53,958 bases of DNA from Coprobacter sp. (GCA_017462265.1 JAFTRN010000048.1:1-53958); one strand, 5' to 3'; counted from the first letter of the stretch, positions 7,901 through 17,124 are shown. Notes: a model not told the origin generated them from the sequence alone. Made by a program: numbers and translations.

Positions 7901-8923
7901 TCACTCTACGTGGCGGAGGAGTTTGCCGGTGGTGGTTTCGTGGAAGCGGGGCATGAAGTGTATTTCGCGGGGTAGGTGATAGGGGTTATCGAGTATGGCG
8001 CGTATTTGCTCTTGCAGGGCGTGTATGCGCTCTGCGGGCCACGGACTATCTTCCACGACCAATACAAGTCGTTCACCGAGGCGGTCGTCGGGCCGAGAGG
8101 TGAGGAAAAAACGCTTGTCGAGAAGCGGTGCGATGATCCGTTCCACCTGTTCGGGTTGTATCTTCACACCGCCCGAGTTGATTACATGGTCGTAACGTCC
8201 CAACCATGTGAAGCGATTGTCACTTTCGAGTCTCACCACATCGTTGGTGACAAATGTCTTACATCGCAGTTGTGGGGCGTGTATCACTAAGCAATCGCGG
8301 TCGTCGGTCGTGAACGTCACATCGCCTATTGCCGTGAATGTCGTGAGCGCCTCGCCCAGTCGCCGTAATGCTACGTGCGACACGGTCTCGGTCATACCAT
8401 ATGTGGCATAGCATAGGGTGGGTAGGGTGGTTAAGGCTTTTTCCATATCGGACGATACAGCAGCGCCTCCAATGATGAGCCGACGGATAGAGGCGAGCCT
8501 GACGCGCCCCTCGGCACTTTGCAACAGCGTGTGTACCTGCATAGGTACCATGGCGGCAAAGTCGATAGCCGTCTTGGCATGAACGAGCGGTTGTGAACTT
8601 GCCGGCTCTACATAGAGTGTAGCCCCGGCCTCCATGGCTCGCACCAGCATCATTTTGCCGGCTATGTATGTGGGCGATAGGCATAGCAGCATCGATGTGT
8701 GACTATCGATACCGAAAAAATCATTGGTCAGTCGAGCCGAGGCCCGCATATCCTCTTTATACAGACGTATCTCCTTGGGTGTACCGGTAGAGCCCGATGT
8801 ATGCCCCATCACATAATTGCTGTCGTCGCACCAAGCTCGTAAGAAATCGGCTACCGCGCTACCGGCCACACGCTCGGCCTCGTCGGGCGAGGTGCATCGT
8901 ATTCCGTTAAGTATTATTTCCAT
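7901..8923 (-). CDS. menE: o-Succinylbenzoate-CoA ligase MenE
   Basis: 340 aa from the ATG at 8923, which overlaps the menC end by 10 bases; the upstream alternative at 8944 would lengthen the overlap. ANL-superfamily signature H-T-S-G-S-T-G-T-P-K-E is near the N-terminus, followed by Y-G-M-T-E-T and the hinge/lysine region S-G-G-V-K-I-Q-P. The final T-T-G-K-L-L-R holds the catalytic Lys. It activates o-succinylbenzoate with CoA in menaquinone synthesis. It is shorter than the roughly 450-aa enzyme of E. coli because the N-terminal part is reduced, as in other Bacteroidota. Confidence 0.93.
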   Translation of the reverse strand: MEIILNGIRCTSPDEAERVAGSAVADFLRAWCDDSNYVMGHTSGSTGTPKEIRLYKEDMRASARLTNDFFGIDSHTSMLLCLSPTYIAGKMMLVRAMEAGATLYVEPASSQPLVHAKTAIDFAAMVPMQVHTLLQSAEGRVRLASIRRLIIGGAAVSSDMEKALTTLPTLCYATYGMTETVSHVALRRLGEALTTFTAIGDVTFTTDDRDCLVIHAPQLRCKTFVTNDVVRLESDNRFTWLGRYDHVINSGGVKIQPEQVERIIAPLLDKRFFLTSRPDDRLGERLVLVVEDSPWPAERIHALQEQIRAILDNPYHLPREIHFMPRFHETTTGKLLRHVE

Positions 8924-9960
8924 TCGAGCGACGACAGGTCCCACGATAGCGCGGGGTTGTAAGCTACCTCACTATCCTGTTGGTAGAGAGGTGAGGGTAT
9001 ATTATTGGTATAGAGTTGCCCTGTACCCAATCCCTGCGGGATTTCCAAGGGCAAACAACTTACCCACTGCGCAATGGCGTTGAGTCCGATGTTCGATTCG
9101 AGTGCCGACGTCACCCACCAACCGATACCGCGCTCCGAGGCGGCCTCTATCCATGCGGCCGAGCCGCTCAATCCTCCGACCAATGCCGGTTTCAGCACGA
9201 TATATTGCGGTCGTATGGTATCGAGCATTGCCACTTTCTGCTCGGGCGTGTCTATCCCTATCAGCTCTTCGTCGAGAGCTATGGGTATGGGGGTGTTACG
9301 GCACAGGTCGGCCATCAGTTCCCATTGCCCTTGGCGTATGGGCTGCTCGATGGAATGTAAATCGTATGGGGCGAGAGCGTCGAGCCGTTGGCGCACGTTG
9401 TCGGCCGTGAACGCGCCGTTGGCATCTACGCGCAACTCTATTTCATCACGGGAAAATCGCTCACGCACCCCGGCCAATAGGTCGAGCTCGGCCTCGAAAT
9501 CTATCGCGCCTATTTTCAGCTTGATACATTTGAATCCGGCTTGCAGTTTCTCCTCTATACGCCGCTGCATCGTGGCTTTATCGCCCATCCACACCAGTCC
9601 GTTGATTGTGATACTCTGCCGGCCTTCGTAGAAATCGGTGGGGCATATACGGCGTGCCCCGCCGTGGCGCAGGTCGAGCAGCGCGGTCTCTATGCCGAAA
9701 CGTATCGAACTCCACCCCGTGAGGTCTATGCTGTCGAGTTTGTCGATATTTTCGCACACCTCTCGCAGTTTATCCTCATAGTCGGGGCGGTCGTCGGCGC
9801 TCAGTCCTCGAAAAATGGCGCACTCACCCACACCATATACATAGGGATTTTCCTCGTACCATAGTTTTATGAAATAGGTCTCTTTGGCGGTGAGCACCCC
9901 GCGCGATGTACCGGCCGGGAACGAAAATTGTAAATCGTATCGGGTATAACTTGCTTTCAT
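8914..9960 (-). CDS. menC: o-Succinylbenzoate synthase MenC
   Basis: 348 aa, enolase superfamily. The Lys pair K-L-K (in C-I-K-L-K-I-G), metal ligands in R-V-D-A-N-G-A-F, S-I-E-Q-P and A-L-D-E-E, and the second catalytic Lys in V-L-K-P-A-L-V-G-G are all present. It dehydrates SHCHC to o-succinylbenzoate. It sits between menB (15-base gap) and menE (10-base overlap) in one transcript. Confidence 0.94.
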   Translation of the reverse strand: MKASYTRYDLQFSFPAGTSRGVLTAKETYFIKLWYEENPYVYGVGECAIFRGLSADDRPDYEDKLREVCENIDKLDSIDLTGWSSIRFGIETALLDLRHGGARRICPTDFYEGRQSITINGLVWMGDKATMQRRIEEKLQAGFKCIKLKIGAIDFEAELDLLAGVRERFSRDEIELRVDANGAFTADNVRQRLDALAPYDLHSIEQPIRQGQWELMADLCRNTPIPIALDEELIGIDTPEQKVAMLDTIRPQYIVLKPALVGGLSGSAAWIEAASERGIGWWVTSALESNIGLNAIAQWVSCLPLEIPQGLGTGQLYTNNIPSPLYQQDSEVAYNPALSWDLSSLEWK

Positions 9961-9975
9961 GTAGCGATTACGATG

Positions 9976-10797
9976 CTATGGGAATTTGGGGAATTTGTCG
10001 AAGTCGGGCGTGCGTTTTTCGAGGAAAGCGTTTTTCCCCTCTTGCGCCTCGTCCATCAGGTAAAACATGAGCGTGGCGTCGCCGGCAAACTCCATAAGAC
10101 CGTGCTGACCATCGAGCTCGGCATTCAGGGCTCGTTTTATCATGCGTATGGCCATGGGGCTGCGTTGCAGTATGGTTTTGCACCATTCCACGGTTTCGTC
10201 TTCGAGGCGGTCGAGGGGGACAACTTTGTTTACCAACCCCATCTCCTCGGCCTCTTGTGCCGAGTATTGGCGGCATAAGAACCATATTTCGCGGGCCTTT
10301 TTCTGCCCCACGCATCGTGCCAAATACGACGAGCCGAATCCTCCATCGAAACTGCCCACCTTGGGACCGGCCTGTCCGAATCGTGCGTTTTCCGAGGCTA
10401 TCGTGAGGTCGCATACCACGTGTAGCACATGTCCGCCGCCTATCGCGTAGCCATTGACCATCGCTATGACCGGCTTGGGTAGGGAGCGAATGGCTTTGTG
10501 TAGGTCGAGCACGTTGAGGCGAGGTACTCCGTTCTCATCGATGTAGCCCCCCGAGCCTTTCACCCGTTGGTCGCCCCCCGAGCAGAAGGCCTTATCACCG
10601 GTGCCGGTAAGTATCACCACGCCTATGTCGGCACGTTCGCGACATATCGCCATGGCGTCGAGCATTTCCACGTTGGTCTGCGGACGGAACGCGTTGTACA
10701 CCTCCGGTCGGTTTATCGTAATCTTGGCGATACCCTCGAAATATTCAAAACGAATATCTTCGTATTCTTTGATTGTAACCCATTCTCTTGTAGTCAT
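9976..10797 (-). CDS. menB: 1,4-Dihydroxy-2-naphthoyl-CoA synthase MenB
   Basis: 273 aa from the ATG at 10797 (M-T-T-R-E-W); the longer frame begins in the promoter region. Crotonase fold with the oxyanion-hole loop C-S-G-G-D-Q, the G-Y-A-I-G-G-G-H helix and the MenB-specific C-terminus K-R-T-P-D-F. It closes the second ring of menaquinone. menF, menD and menH are not adjacent, so the pathway is split in this genome. The promoter -7 box lies 40 bases upstream. Confidence 0.95.
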   Translation of the reverse strand: MTTREWVTIKEYEDIRFEYFEGIAKITINRPEVYNAFRPQTNVEMLDAMAICRERADIGVVILTGTGDKAFCSGGDQRVKGSGGYIDENGVPRLNVLDLHKAIRSLPKPVIAMVNGYAIGGGHVLHVVCDLTIASENARFGQAGPKVGSFDGGFGSSYLARCVGQKKAREIWFLCRQYSAQEAEEMGLVNKVVPLDRLEDETVEWCKTILQRSPMAIRMIKRALNAELDGQHGLMEFAGDATLMFYLMDEAQEGKNAFLEKRTPDFDKFPKFP

Positions 10798-10836
10798 ATA
10801 GTTGGTTTTATGGTGAATGATTGTAATATCGACATT

Positions 10837-10844
10837 CAAAGATA
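10837..10844 (-). promoter_or_regulatory. -7 box of the menBCE operon
   Basis: Minus-strand TATCTTTG, an exact TAnnTTTG, 40 bases before the menB start. No convincing TTTG is seen 19-21 bases upstream. Confidence 0.6.
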
Positions 10845-10901
10845 CCGTTTTCTTGTGAAAAATCGCTACAATCGTCGTTAAGAAAATTACGTTACCCTAT
10901 A

Positions 10902-10934
10902 AAAGCGACGACCGGGACTATGCCCGGCCGTCGT
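10902..10934 (-). terminator. Strong hairpin, possible terminator of a small RNA
   Basis: CGACGACCGGG / CCCGGCCGTCG (10906-10916 with 10923-10933), one A-C mismatch and a 6-base loop, followed on the minus strand by CTTTTAT. The T run is short, so it could also be a structured part of a leader. Confidence 0.5.
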
Positions 10935-11051
10935 TTACACACTACATATTAAAAACCCAAATCCAAATATAATTTGTACAGCTTTTTCTGAAAGGAATAA
11001 GACGATGTAAGAAACCTTTGTCACGCCAACTTATGTGGTCGTCTGTTTCTT
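10902..11051 (-). ncRNA. Candidate small RNA between menB and the PEGA/SUMF1 gene
   Basis: A minus-strand -7 box (11058-11065) is followed by a 9-bp stem, GTAAGAAAC (11045-11053) with GTTTCTTAC (11007-11015), around a 29-base loop, and later by the hairpin at 10902-10934. No ORF of note is inside, and menB has its own -7 box downstream. This makes a separate transcript of about 150 bases plausible. I do not recognise a known RNA family. The rest of the gap up to 11218 holds only the promoter of the next gene. Confidence 0.3.
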
Positions 11052-11057
11052 ACGATG

Positions 11058-11065
11058 CAAAGATA
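11058..11065 (-). promoter_or_regulatory. -7 box for the candidate small RNA
   Basis: Minus-strand TATCTTTG, an exact TAnnTTTG match; no gene starts directly after it, which is why a non-coding transcript is proposed. Confidence 0.45.
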
Positions 11066-11176
11066 TACAGCCCCATTCACCCCGGCAATACCGAATATTT
11101 GTGATTTCACCGCCTTGCACTCCCCACAATTATGTATAATCCCTGTTTTTTGTTATCGCACGCCAATAATTTTTTA

Positions 11177-11184
11177 TAATTTTG
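11177..11184 (+). promoter_or_regulatory. -7 box of the PEGA/SUMF1 gene
   Basis: TAATTTTG matches TAnnTTTG, 34 bases before the start at 11219. A TTTG at 11149-11152 is 24 bases upstream, slightly farther than usual. Confidence 0.5.
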
Positions 11185-11218
11185 CAAATCATTAAAATAC
11201 GCACAAAATACATACCCT

Positions 11219-13498
11219 ATGCGCACGCTATATAGATACCTTATACCGCTCTGTCTCCTGCTCGTAGCCTTGCCCGGTGCGGCACAGGAGTTGGCCGTGG
11301 AGAGTTTCCGCTTGTTGGAAAATGAAATCTCTGCTAACATCGCAGGCCCCAACCGGCGAATAGACCAAAACGGCGAGGTGGCCGCTCTCATCAAAGTGCA
11401 GACCACCGAGACGGGTTTTGTTTTCGAGGGTGGATTGTTGGGTATCGTCGATACCAAGCAGGACGTGGGCGAAATCTACGTGTGGGTGCCGCGCTCGGCC
11501 AAGCGCATTACCATCAAGCACCCGCAACTCGGCGTGTTGCGCAACTATGCCTACCCTGTACCTATCGAGTCGGGCCGAACGTATGAAATGAAATTGATAA
11601 GTGGTCGCGTGCAACAAATCGTACAGCACACTGCCACCGAACAATATTTCGTGCTCAATATCACACCCGCCAACGCCCGTGTCACCATCGACGATAACCC
11701 GGTGGAGGTGGTCGATGGCGTGGCCATGGCGCGCCTGAAGATGGGCGAACACAATTTCACCGTGCAGGCCGCCATGCACCGCTCCGAGGCCGGCATAGTG
11801 ACCATCACCGACAAGAAAGAGGAGATGAACATACGCCTTGCCCCCGATTATGGTGTGTTGCAGGTGGGTAGCGAGCCGCAAGGTGCTGAGGTGTATATCG
11901 ATGGCGCCTACAAGGCGGCCGGTATCACCCCTTTCACCACCGAATGGCTCTCGCCGGGTAGTCACAGCCTCGAATTCCGATTGCCGTCGTATAGAATCTA
12001 TACCGCCGACGTGCAGGTCACGGGCGACGGTACCACGCAACCCTTCAGCGCTACGTTACGGCCCAACTTTGCCGAGGTGACTATCACAGTCCCGGGCGAT
12101 GCAGATATTTATGTCAATGACGAACTGAAGGGTAACGGCTCATGGAGCGGTCGCCTCAATGCAGGGCTCTATACCGTGGAGGCACGCAAGGCCTCGCACT
12201 ACGGATCATCGCAGAGCGTGGAGCTGGAGGCCGGCGATACGCGACAGATTACCCTCACCGCCCCGGTACCTCGCTACGGTACGCTCGATGTGAGCAGTCG
12301 CCCCGTGGGGGCTGCCGTGAGCATCGACGGCAAGGAGATAGGCACGACGCCCGATATATTCACCGAGGTGCTGATAGGTACACGCACCCTGCAACTGAGC
12401 AAGGCGGGTTATGAACCTGCCACACAGCAGGTCACGATAGAGGAGGGCAAGACGCAAACCCTCAATCTCTCGCTCGAAAAGCAGTCCGCACCGCAAACAG
12501 TGGTCAATAGCGGGGCGAAAAGCTCTATCTACCTCACGGTTTCGGGCGTGGTGTGTGGCAAAAATAATGAACCGCTGATAGGGGCCTTAGTTACCATCAA
12601 AGGCAGTGCCTCGGGTGGAACATCAACAGATATCGATGGCCGATTCGAGATTCGTTGCTTGCGTGGTGATGTGTTGCGTTGCAGCTTTATCGGTTGCAAA
12701 ATGTTTGAGAAGACGATTACCGCCTCCCAGGGTAATATGAAGATAGTGCTCGTGGAAAAGGGTAAATCCTATGAGTCCACGACTACAAGCTCGGCAACGA
12801 CACCCGGGAAGACCTTCACGGTGAAGGGCGTATCGTTCACCATGATACCCGTAGTGGGAGGAACTTTTACCATGGGGGCGACGAGCGAGCAGGGAAGCGA
12901 TGCCGGTAGCGATGAGAAACCCACCCATCAAGTAACACTCAGTGATTACTACATAGGCGAAACAGAGGTCACGCAAGCCCTATGGCAAGCGGTAATGGGT
13001 AAAAATCCGAGCAATTACAAAGGCGAACAACGACCTGTAGAAAATGTCTCATGGAATGATTGTCAAAAGTTTATCAAGAAATTGAACGCACTTACAGGAC
13101 AAAACTTCCGTTTGCCGACCGAGGCGGAATGGGAGTATGCCGCCCGAGGAGGTAATAAGAGCAAGGACTATAAATATGCCGGTAGCAATACCATCGGTGA
13201 TGTTGCATGGTACATCGATAATAGTAATAGCACTCACCCTGTCGGTGGTAAGACTCCTAATGAACTTGGCTTATACGATATGAGCGGTAACGTAAGTGAA
13301 TGGTGTTACGATTTTTATAATAGTTATAGTAGTAATTCGCAAACTAATCCTGATGGCCCTATAGCAGGTCTTTCTCACGTGCTCCGCGGTGGCAGTTGGA
13401 GCAGCAGCGCGGCTTCCTGCCGTGTGTCGAATCGCAACTTCAACACGCCCGCCAGCAGGTACTACTCCGACGGGTTCCGGCTTTCCCTGTCAGAATAA
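11219..13498 (+). CDS. Exported PEGA-repeat / SUMF1-fold protein with a probable hypervariable C-terminus
   Basis: 759 aa. Signal peptide 1-23; an N-terminal beta domain to about 205; three PEGA-like repeats (about 211-285, 286-350, 353-420), known as surface or wall-binding modules; a carboxypeptidase-regulatory-like domain (about 441-512); a Ser/Thr linker; and a formylglycine-generating-enzyme-like (SUMF1) domain 535-759 with G-G-T-F-T-M-G, R-L-P-T-E-A-E-W-E-Y-A-A-R-G-G, G-N-V-S-E-W and L-R-G-G-S-W. In Bacteroidota such domains are usually ligand-binding folds, not sulfatase maturases. Residues 728-751 have the codon pattern of a diversity-generating-retroelement variable region (listed separately). 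It stands alone, with repeats following the stop codon. Confidence 0.88.
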   Translation: MRTLYRYLIPLCLLLVALPGAAQELAVESFRLLENEISANIAGPNRRIDQNGEVAALIKVQTTETGFVFEGGLLGIVDTKQDVGEIYVWVPRSAKRITIKHPQLGVLRNYAYPVPIESGRTYEMKLISGRVQQIVQHTATEQYFVLNITPANARVTIDDNPVEVVDGVAMARLKMGEHNFTVQAAMHRSEAGIVTITDKKEEMNIRLAPDYGVLQVGSEPQGAEVYIDGAYKAAGITPFTTEWLSPGSHSLEFRLPSYRIYTADVQVTGDGTTQPFSATLRPNFAEVTITVPGDADIYVNDELKGNGSWSGRLNAGLYTVEARKASHYGSSQSVELEAGDTRQITLTAPVPRYGTLDVSSRPVGAAVSIDGKEIGTTPDIFTEVLIGTRTLQLSKAGYEPATQQVTIEEGKTQTLNLSLEKQSAPQTVVNSGAKSSIYLTVSGVVCGKNNEPLIGALVTIKGSASGGTSTDIDGRFEIRCLRGDVLRCSFIGCKMFEKTITASQGNMKIVLVEKGKSYESTTTSSATTPGKTFTVKGVSFTMIPVVGGTFTMGATSEQGSDAGSDEKPTHQVTLSDYYIGETEVTQALWQAVMGKNPSNYKGEQRPVENVSWNDCQKFIKKLNALTGQNFRLPTEAEWEYAARGGNKSKDYKYAGSNTIGDVAWYIDNSNSTHPVGGKTPNELGLYDMSGNVSEWCYDFYNSYSSNSQTNPDGPIAGLSHVLRGGSWSSSAASCRVSNRNFNTPASRYYSDGFRLSLSE
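13400..13471 (+). other. Candidate DGR variable region at the end of the SUMF1 domain
   Basis: Codons 728-751 are dominated by NNC codons: AGC AGC AGC, TCC, AAC TTC AAC, GCC AGC, TAC TAC TCC GAC. These lie between invariant blocks R-G-G-S-W, C-R-V-S-N-R and G-F-R-L. In diversity-generating retroelements, AAC codons in the template are mutated at their adenines, giving NNC codons at exactly these surface positions of a C-type-lectin/SUMF1 fold near the C-terminus. The block is also GC-richer than the preceding 150 bases of the gene. No template copy and no reverse transcriptase are in the window, so they would have to act from elsewhere. Confidence 0.6.
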
Positions 13499-13513
13499 AA
13501 TCCAATATACATC

Positions 13514-14174
13514 GTAGGGACGCTTGGCCCAAGCGTCCGAGGGAAAATTATCGTCCGAAGGACGGGCGCGAGACCGCAGGTCGAGCGTAGGTAATAGCCG
13601 GGTACGAGCGAAGCGAAGTGCCCGGTAATATGATAGAAAGGAAATCCGTCTGATAAGACGGGTACACGCACAATAAGTTTATCCCATGCTCCCGTCTTTG
13701 CAGACGGCTATACCTTTCGCTGACATTACCACGGACTGCGTCCGCGGCTATTGACGAGCTTCGCACCCCGCCCTTTGGGCGCATTGCCAGAGAAATAACG
13801 GTATAATCTTGTTGTCATCATAGAGGGCAATCTCGCCAAGATACACCACATATTCAGATTGAGCGCTACCCGCTCATCGAAATGTCTAAATGCAACCGAG
13901 GGCACGCTATCGCTAAGCCCTCGGCTATTCAAATTCGGCCCATTCGGGCAGATATTGTGAAAAACCATTTGCCCGGAGGGCTATAGCTGAGTAGCCGTGC
14001 GATGAGCGAAGCGGTTCGCACGGAAACGATATGATAAATAAACATGAGCGGGAAGCGCTCAATTTTCCACGGACGCACGAACCGTGCATCCCTACGGCAG
14101 GAAGGTCACAATCCTGCAAAAATGGATTAGAGATTGGACACAAAATGTAAGGACGCTTGGCTCAAGCGTCCGAG
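13514..14174 (+). repeat. Composite palindromic repeat block
   Basis: The 750-base gap after the SUMF1 gene is a mosaic of hairpins. It holds GTAGGGACGCTTGG..CCAAGCGTCCGA (13514-13540), an inverted unit CGGACGCACGAACCGTGCATC (14070-14095), GTAAGGACGCTTGGCTCAAGC (14147-14174), and the 109-bp copy 2 of the dispersed repeat (13856-13964). Many smaller inverted repeats lie between, such as 13547-13563 and 13730-13746. No credible gene is present. The block resembles the gap at 150-560, so it is a dispersed family and not a local accident. Confidence 0.7.
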
Positions 14175-14244
14175 AGGAATAAACGCCCACAAGGGCGAAA
14201 AGGCCAACAAGGTCGGCTGAACAATCATGATTTTTACCTGCCTC

Positions 14245-14287
14245 CAAAAAATAAAAAACGTCCCCGTTTCATGATGAGGCGGGGACG
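14245..14287 (-). terminator. Terminator of ppdK
   Basis: Minus-strand stem CGTCCCCG / CGGGGACG (14280-14287 with 14259-14266) followed by a long T-rich run, 22 bases after the ppdK stop. Confidence 0.9.
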
Positions 14288-14308
14288 CATTGTATTAGGA
14301 TTGAAAGA

Positions 14309-17020
14309 TTATTCCACAGCAGCCTGCGCAGCAGCTACGCGAGCGATAGGCACACGGAAGGGGCTACAGCTTACATAGTTCATGCCGAGCGAAGCACAGA
14401 ATTTAACCGATGAAGGTTCACCACCGTGCTCACCGCAGATACCCACTTTGAGTTCGGGCTTGGTAGAACGACCTTTTTCCACACCCATGCGCACGAGTTG
14501 GCCTACGCCTTTCTGGTCGAGCACTTCGAACGGATCGGTTTTGATGATGCCTTTTTCCTTGTACACTTTGAGGAATTTACCGGCATCGTCGCGCGAGTAA
14601 CCAAATGTCATTTGAGTCAAGTCGTTGGTACCGAACGAGAAGAAGTCGGCAACCTCGGCTATTTGGTCGGCGGTAACGGCTGCGCGCGGAACCTCGATCA
14701 TCGTACCCACTTTGTAGGCAACGCTATCGCCACGTTCGGCAAATACTTGAGCGGCGGTGCGGTGTATCACCTCGGCCTGTATCTTCAATTCCTCTACGAT
14801 ACCTACGAGGGGTACCATGATTTCGGGGAATACTTTGATACCGCGGGATTTCACATTGAGGGCTGCCTCGATGATGGCGCGAGCTTGCATTTCGGTGATT
14901 TCGGGATAGGTGCAACCGAGACGGCAACCACGGTGTCCCAACATGGGGTTGAACTCAGCAAGTGAGTCGCAAGCCAATTTCACCTCGTCGATAGAGAGGC
15001 CCATTTCCTCGGCCAATTCTTTCTGAGTAGCAAGTTGGTGAGGTACAAATTCGTGCAAGGGGGGGTCGAGCAGACGAATGGTCACGCCATAGCCGTCCAT
15101 AGCCTCGAATATACCTTCGAAGTCGCTACGTTGCATAGGCAACAATTTGGCGAGGCCGTGACGGCGACCCTCTTCGTCTTTGGCGAGAATCATTTCACGC
15201 ATGGCTTTGATGCGGTCGCCCTCGAAGAACATGTGCTCGGTACGGCACAGACCGATACCTTTGGCGCCGAATTTGCGAGCTACAGCGGCATCTTTCGGGC
15301 TGTCGGCATTGGTACGTACATCTACCTTGGTATATTTCTCGGCAAGATTCATGATTGCAGCGAAGTCACCACTCATATCGGCCTCTACGGTAGGAACTTG
15401 TCCGTCGTACACTTCGCCGGTCGAGCCGTTCAATGAAATCCAGTCGCCCTCTTTGTAGAGTTTACCACCCATTTCGAGGGTACGGGCTTTGTAATCAACT
15501 TTTATTTCACCGGCACCCGATACGCAGCATTTACCCATACCGCGAGCCACAACGGCAGCGTGCGAGGTCATACCGCCACGAGCGGTGAGGATACCTTGAG
15601 CCACGCTCATACCGCGCAAGTCTTCGGGCGAGGTTTCGATACGAACCATCACCACTTTTCTGCGTTTCTCGGCCCAAGCCTCGGCGTCGTCGGCAAAGAA
15701 TACGATTTGACCGGCAGCGGCACCCGGTGATGCGGGAAGACCTTTAGACATCACTTTGGCGCGTTTTACGGCGTCTTTGTCGAATACGGGGTGCAACAAC
15801 TCATCGAGTTTTTGCGGTTCCATACGTTTCAATACGGTCTTTTCGTCGATAATACCGGCGCGCAGCATATCCATGGCAATTTTCACCATAGCGGCACCGG
15901 TGCGTTTACCGTTACGGGTTTGCAACAACCACAATTTGCCGTCTTGTATGGTAAATTCGAGGTCTTGCATATCGGTGAAGTAGTCCTCGAGTTTTTGTTG
16001 GGTTTCGATAAGATCTTTGGCGCATTCGGGCATGGCCTCTTCGAGTGAGGGGTATTGTGAGGCGCGTACTTCCTCGCTGATACCTTGCAATGCGGCCCAA
16101 CGACGCGAACCCTCGATGGTGATTTGTTGCGGCGTGCGTACACCGGCAACCACGTCTTCGCCTTGTGCGTTGATGAGGTATTCGCCATTGAAAATATCTT
16201 CGCCTGTTGCGGCGTCGCGGGTAAATGCCACACCGGTAGCCGATGTCTCGCCCATGTTACCGAATACCATAGCCTGTACGTTCACAGCGGTACCCCATTC
16301 CTCGGGGATTTGGTTCATGCGACGATAGAGTATGGCACGTTCGTTCATCCAGCTGTCAAATACGGCGCAGATGGCACCCCACAATTGCTCCCAAGGAGAG
16401 GCGGGGAAATCTTTTCCGGTATTCTCTTTCACAGCGGCTTTGAAGCGCACTACCAACTCTTTCAGGTCTTCGACGGAGAGTTCGGTGTCGAGTTTGATGC
16501 CTTTGGCGGCTTTCACCTCTTCCATTACCTCTTCAAACGGGTCGATATCCTCTTTGCTCTTCGGTTTCATACCGAGTACCACGTCGCCGTACATTTGTAC
16601 GAAACGACGATACGAGTCCCAAGCAAAACGGGGATTTCCCGATTTACGGGCGATACCTTCTACAGCCTCGTCGTTCATACCGAGGTTGAGCACGGTGTCC
16701 ATCATACCCGGCATAGATACACGGGCACCCGAGCGTACCGATACCAACAGGGGATTCTCGGCGTCGCCGAATTTTGTACCCATTAAAGATTCGATGTGGG
16801 CAATTGCTTTTTCCACATCGCTCTTCAGCATTTTCACTACGGCGTCCTTGCCCTCTTTGTTGTAGGCGGTACACACTTCGGTGGTGATGGTAAATCCCGG
16901 AGGTACGGGCACGCCGATCAAGTTCATCTCGGCGAGATTGGCACCTTTTCCACCCAACAGGTTTTTCATATCGGCACGTCCTTCTGCATGGCCGTTACCG
17001 AAAGTATAGACTTGTTTCAT
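14309..17020 (-). CDS. ppdK: Pyruvate, phosphate dikinase
   Basis: 903 aa, full length for the family. ATP-grasp nucleotide domain begins with G-G-K-G-A-N-L-A-E-M. The swivelling phosphohistidine domain carries G-G-M-T-S-H-A-A-V-V-A-R-G (catalytic His). The TIM-barrel PEP/pyruvate domain carries L-C-R-T-E-H-M-F and the C-terminal G-I-C-G-E-H-G-G (catalytic Cys). It interconverts pyruvate and PEP with ATP/Pi and AMP/PPi in glycolysis or gluconeogenesis. Monocistronic, with its own promoter and terminator. Confidence 0.98.
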   Translation of the reverse strand: MKQVYTFGNGHAEGRADMKNLLGGKGANLAEMNLIGVPVPPGFTITTEVCTAYNKEGKDAVVKMLKSDVEKAIAHIESLMGTKFGDAENPLLVSVRSGARVSMPGMMDTVLNLGMNDEAVEGIARKSGNPRFAWDSYRRFVQMYGDVVLGMKPKSKEDIDPFEEVMEEVKAAKGIKLDTELSVEDLKELVVRFKAAVKENTGKDFPASPWEQLWGAICAVFDSWMNERAILYRRMNQIPEEWGTAVNVQAMVFGNMGETSATGVAFTRDAATGEDIFNGEYLINAQGEDVVAGVRTPQQITIEGSRRWAALQGISEEVRASQYPSLEEAMPECAKDLIETQQKLEDYFTDMQDLEFTIQDGKLWLLQTRNGKRTGAAMVKIAMDMLRAGIIDEKTVLKRMEPQKLDELLHPVFDKDAVKRAKVMSKGLPASPGAAAGQIVFFADDAEAWAEKRRKVVMVRIETSPEDLRGMSVAQGILTARGGMTSHAAVVARGMGKCCVSGAGEIKVDYKARTLEMGGKLYKEGDWISLNGSTGEVYDGQVPTVEADMSGDFAAIMNLAEKYTKVDVRTNADSPKDAAVARKFGAKGIGLCRTEHMFFEGDRIKAMREMILAKDEEGRRHGLAKLLPMQRSDFEGIFEAMDGYGVTIRLLDPPLHEFVPHQLATQKELAEEMGLSIDEVKLACDSLAEFNPMLGHRGCRLGCTYPEITEMQARAIIEAALNVKSRGIKVFPEIMVPLVGIVEELKIQAEVIHRTAAQVFAERGDSVAYKVGTMIEVPRAAVTADQIAEVADFFSFGTNDLTQMTFGYSRDDAGKFLKVYKEKGIIKTDPFEVLDQKGVGQLVRMGVEKGRSTKPELKVGICGEHGGEPSSVKFCASLGMNYVSCSPFRVPIARVAAAQAAVE

Positions 17021-17093
17021 ATAAGATAAGGTTTTGTAAATTGTTTAATCGTCTAAAAAATTACATCGGATAGTACGATAAATTTTGCGGACA

Positions 17094-17124
17094 CAAAAAT
17101 AAAAGTAATATCGAGATAAGCAAA
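17094..17124 (-). promoter_or_regulatory. ppdK promoter
   Basis: Minus-strand TTTG (17121-17124), 19-base spacer, TATTTTTG (17094-17101): full Bacteroidota consensus, about 74 bases before the ppdK start. Confidence 0.8.

Noticed and set aside
11219..13498. Sulfatase-maturing enzyme
   Set aside because: The SUMF1 domain is preceded by PEGA repeats and an export signal, with no sulfatase nearby. A binding role fits better.
13514..13540. Hairpin just after the SUMF1 stop as a DGR-specific cruciform
   Set aside because: DGRs can need a hairpin downstream of the variable region, but this unit also occurs at sites with no DGR target, so it is better explained as part of the repeat family.
13499..14245. 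CRISPR array
   Set aside because: Repeats are few, irregularly spaced and in both orientations, with no uniform spacers.
16085..16786. 233-codon plus-strand frame inside ppdK
   Set aside because: Antisense shadow. ppdK is complete and highly conserved on the other strand.
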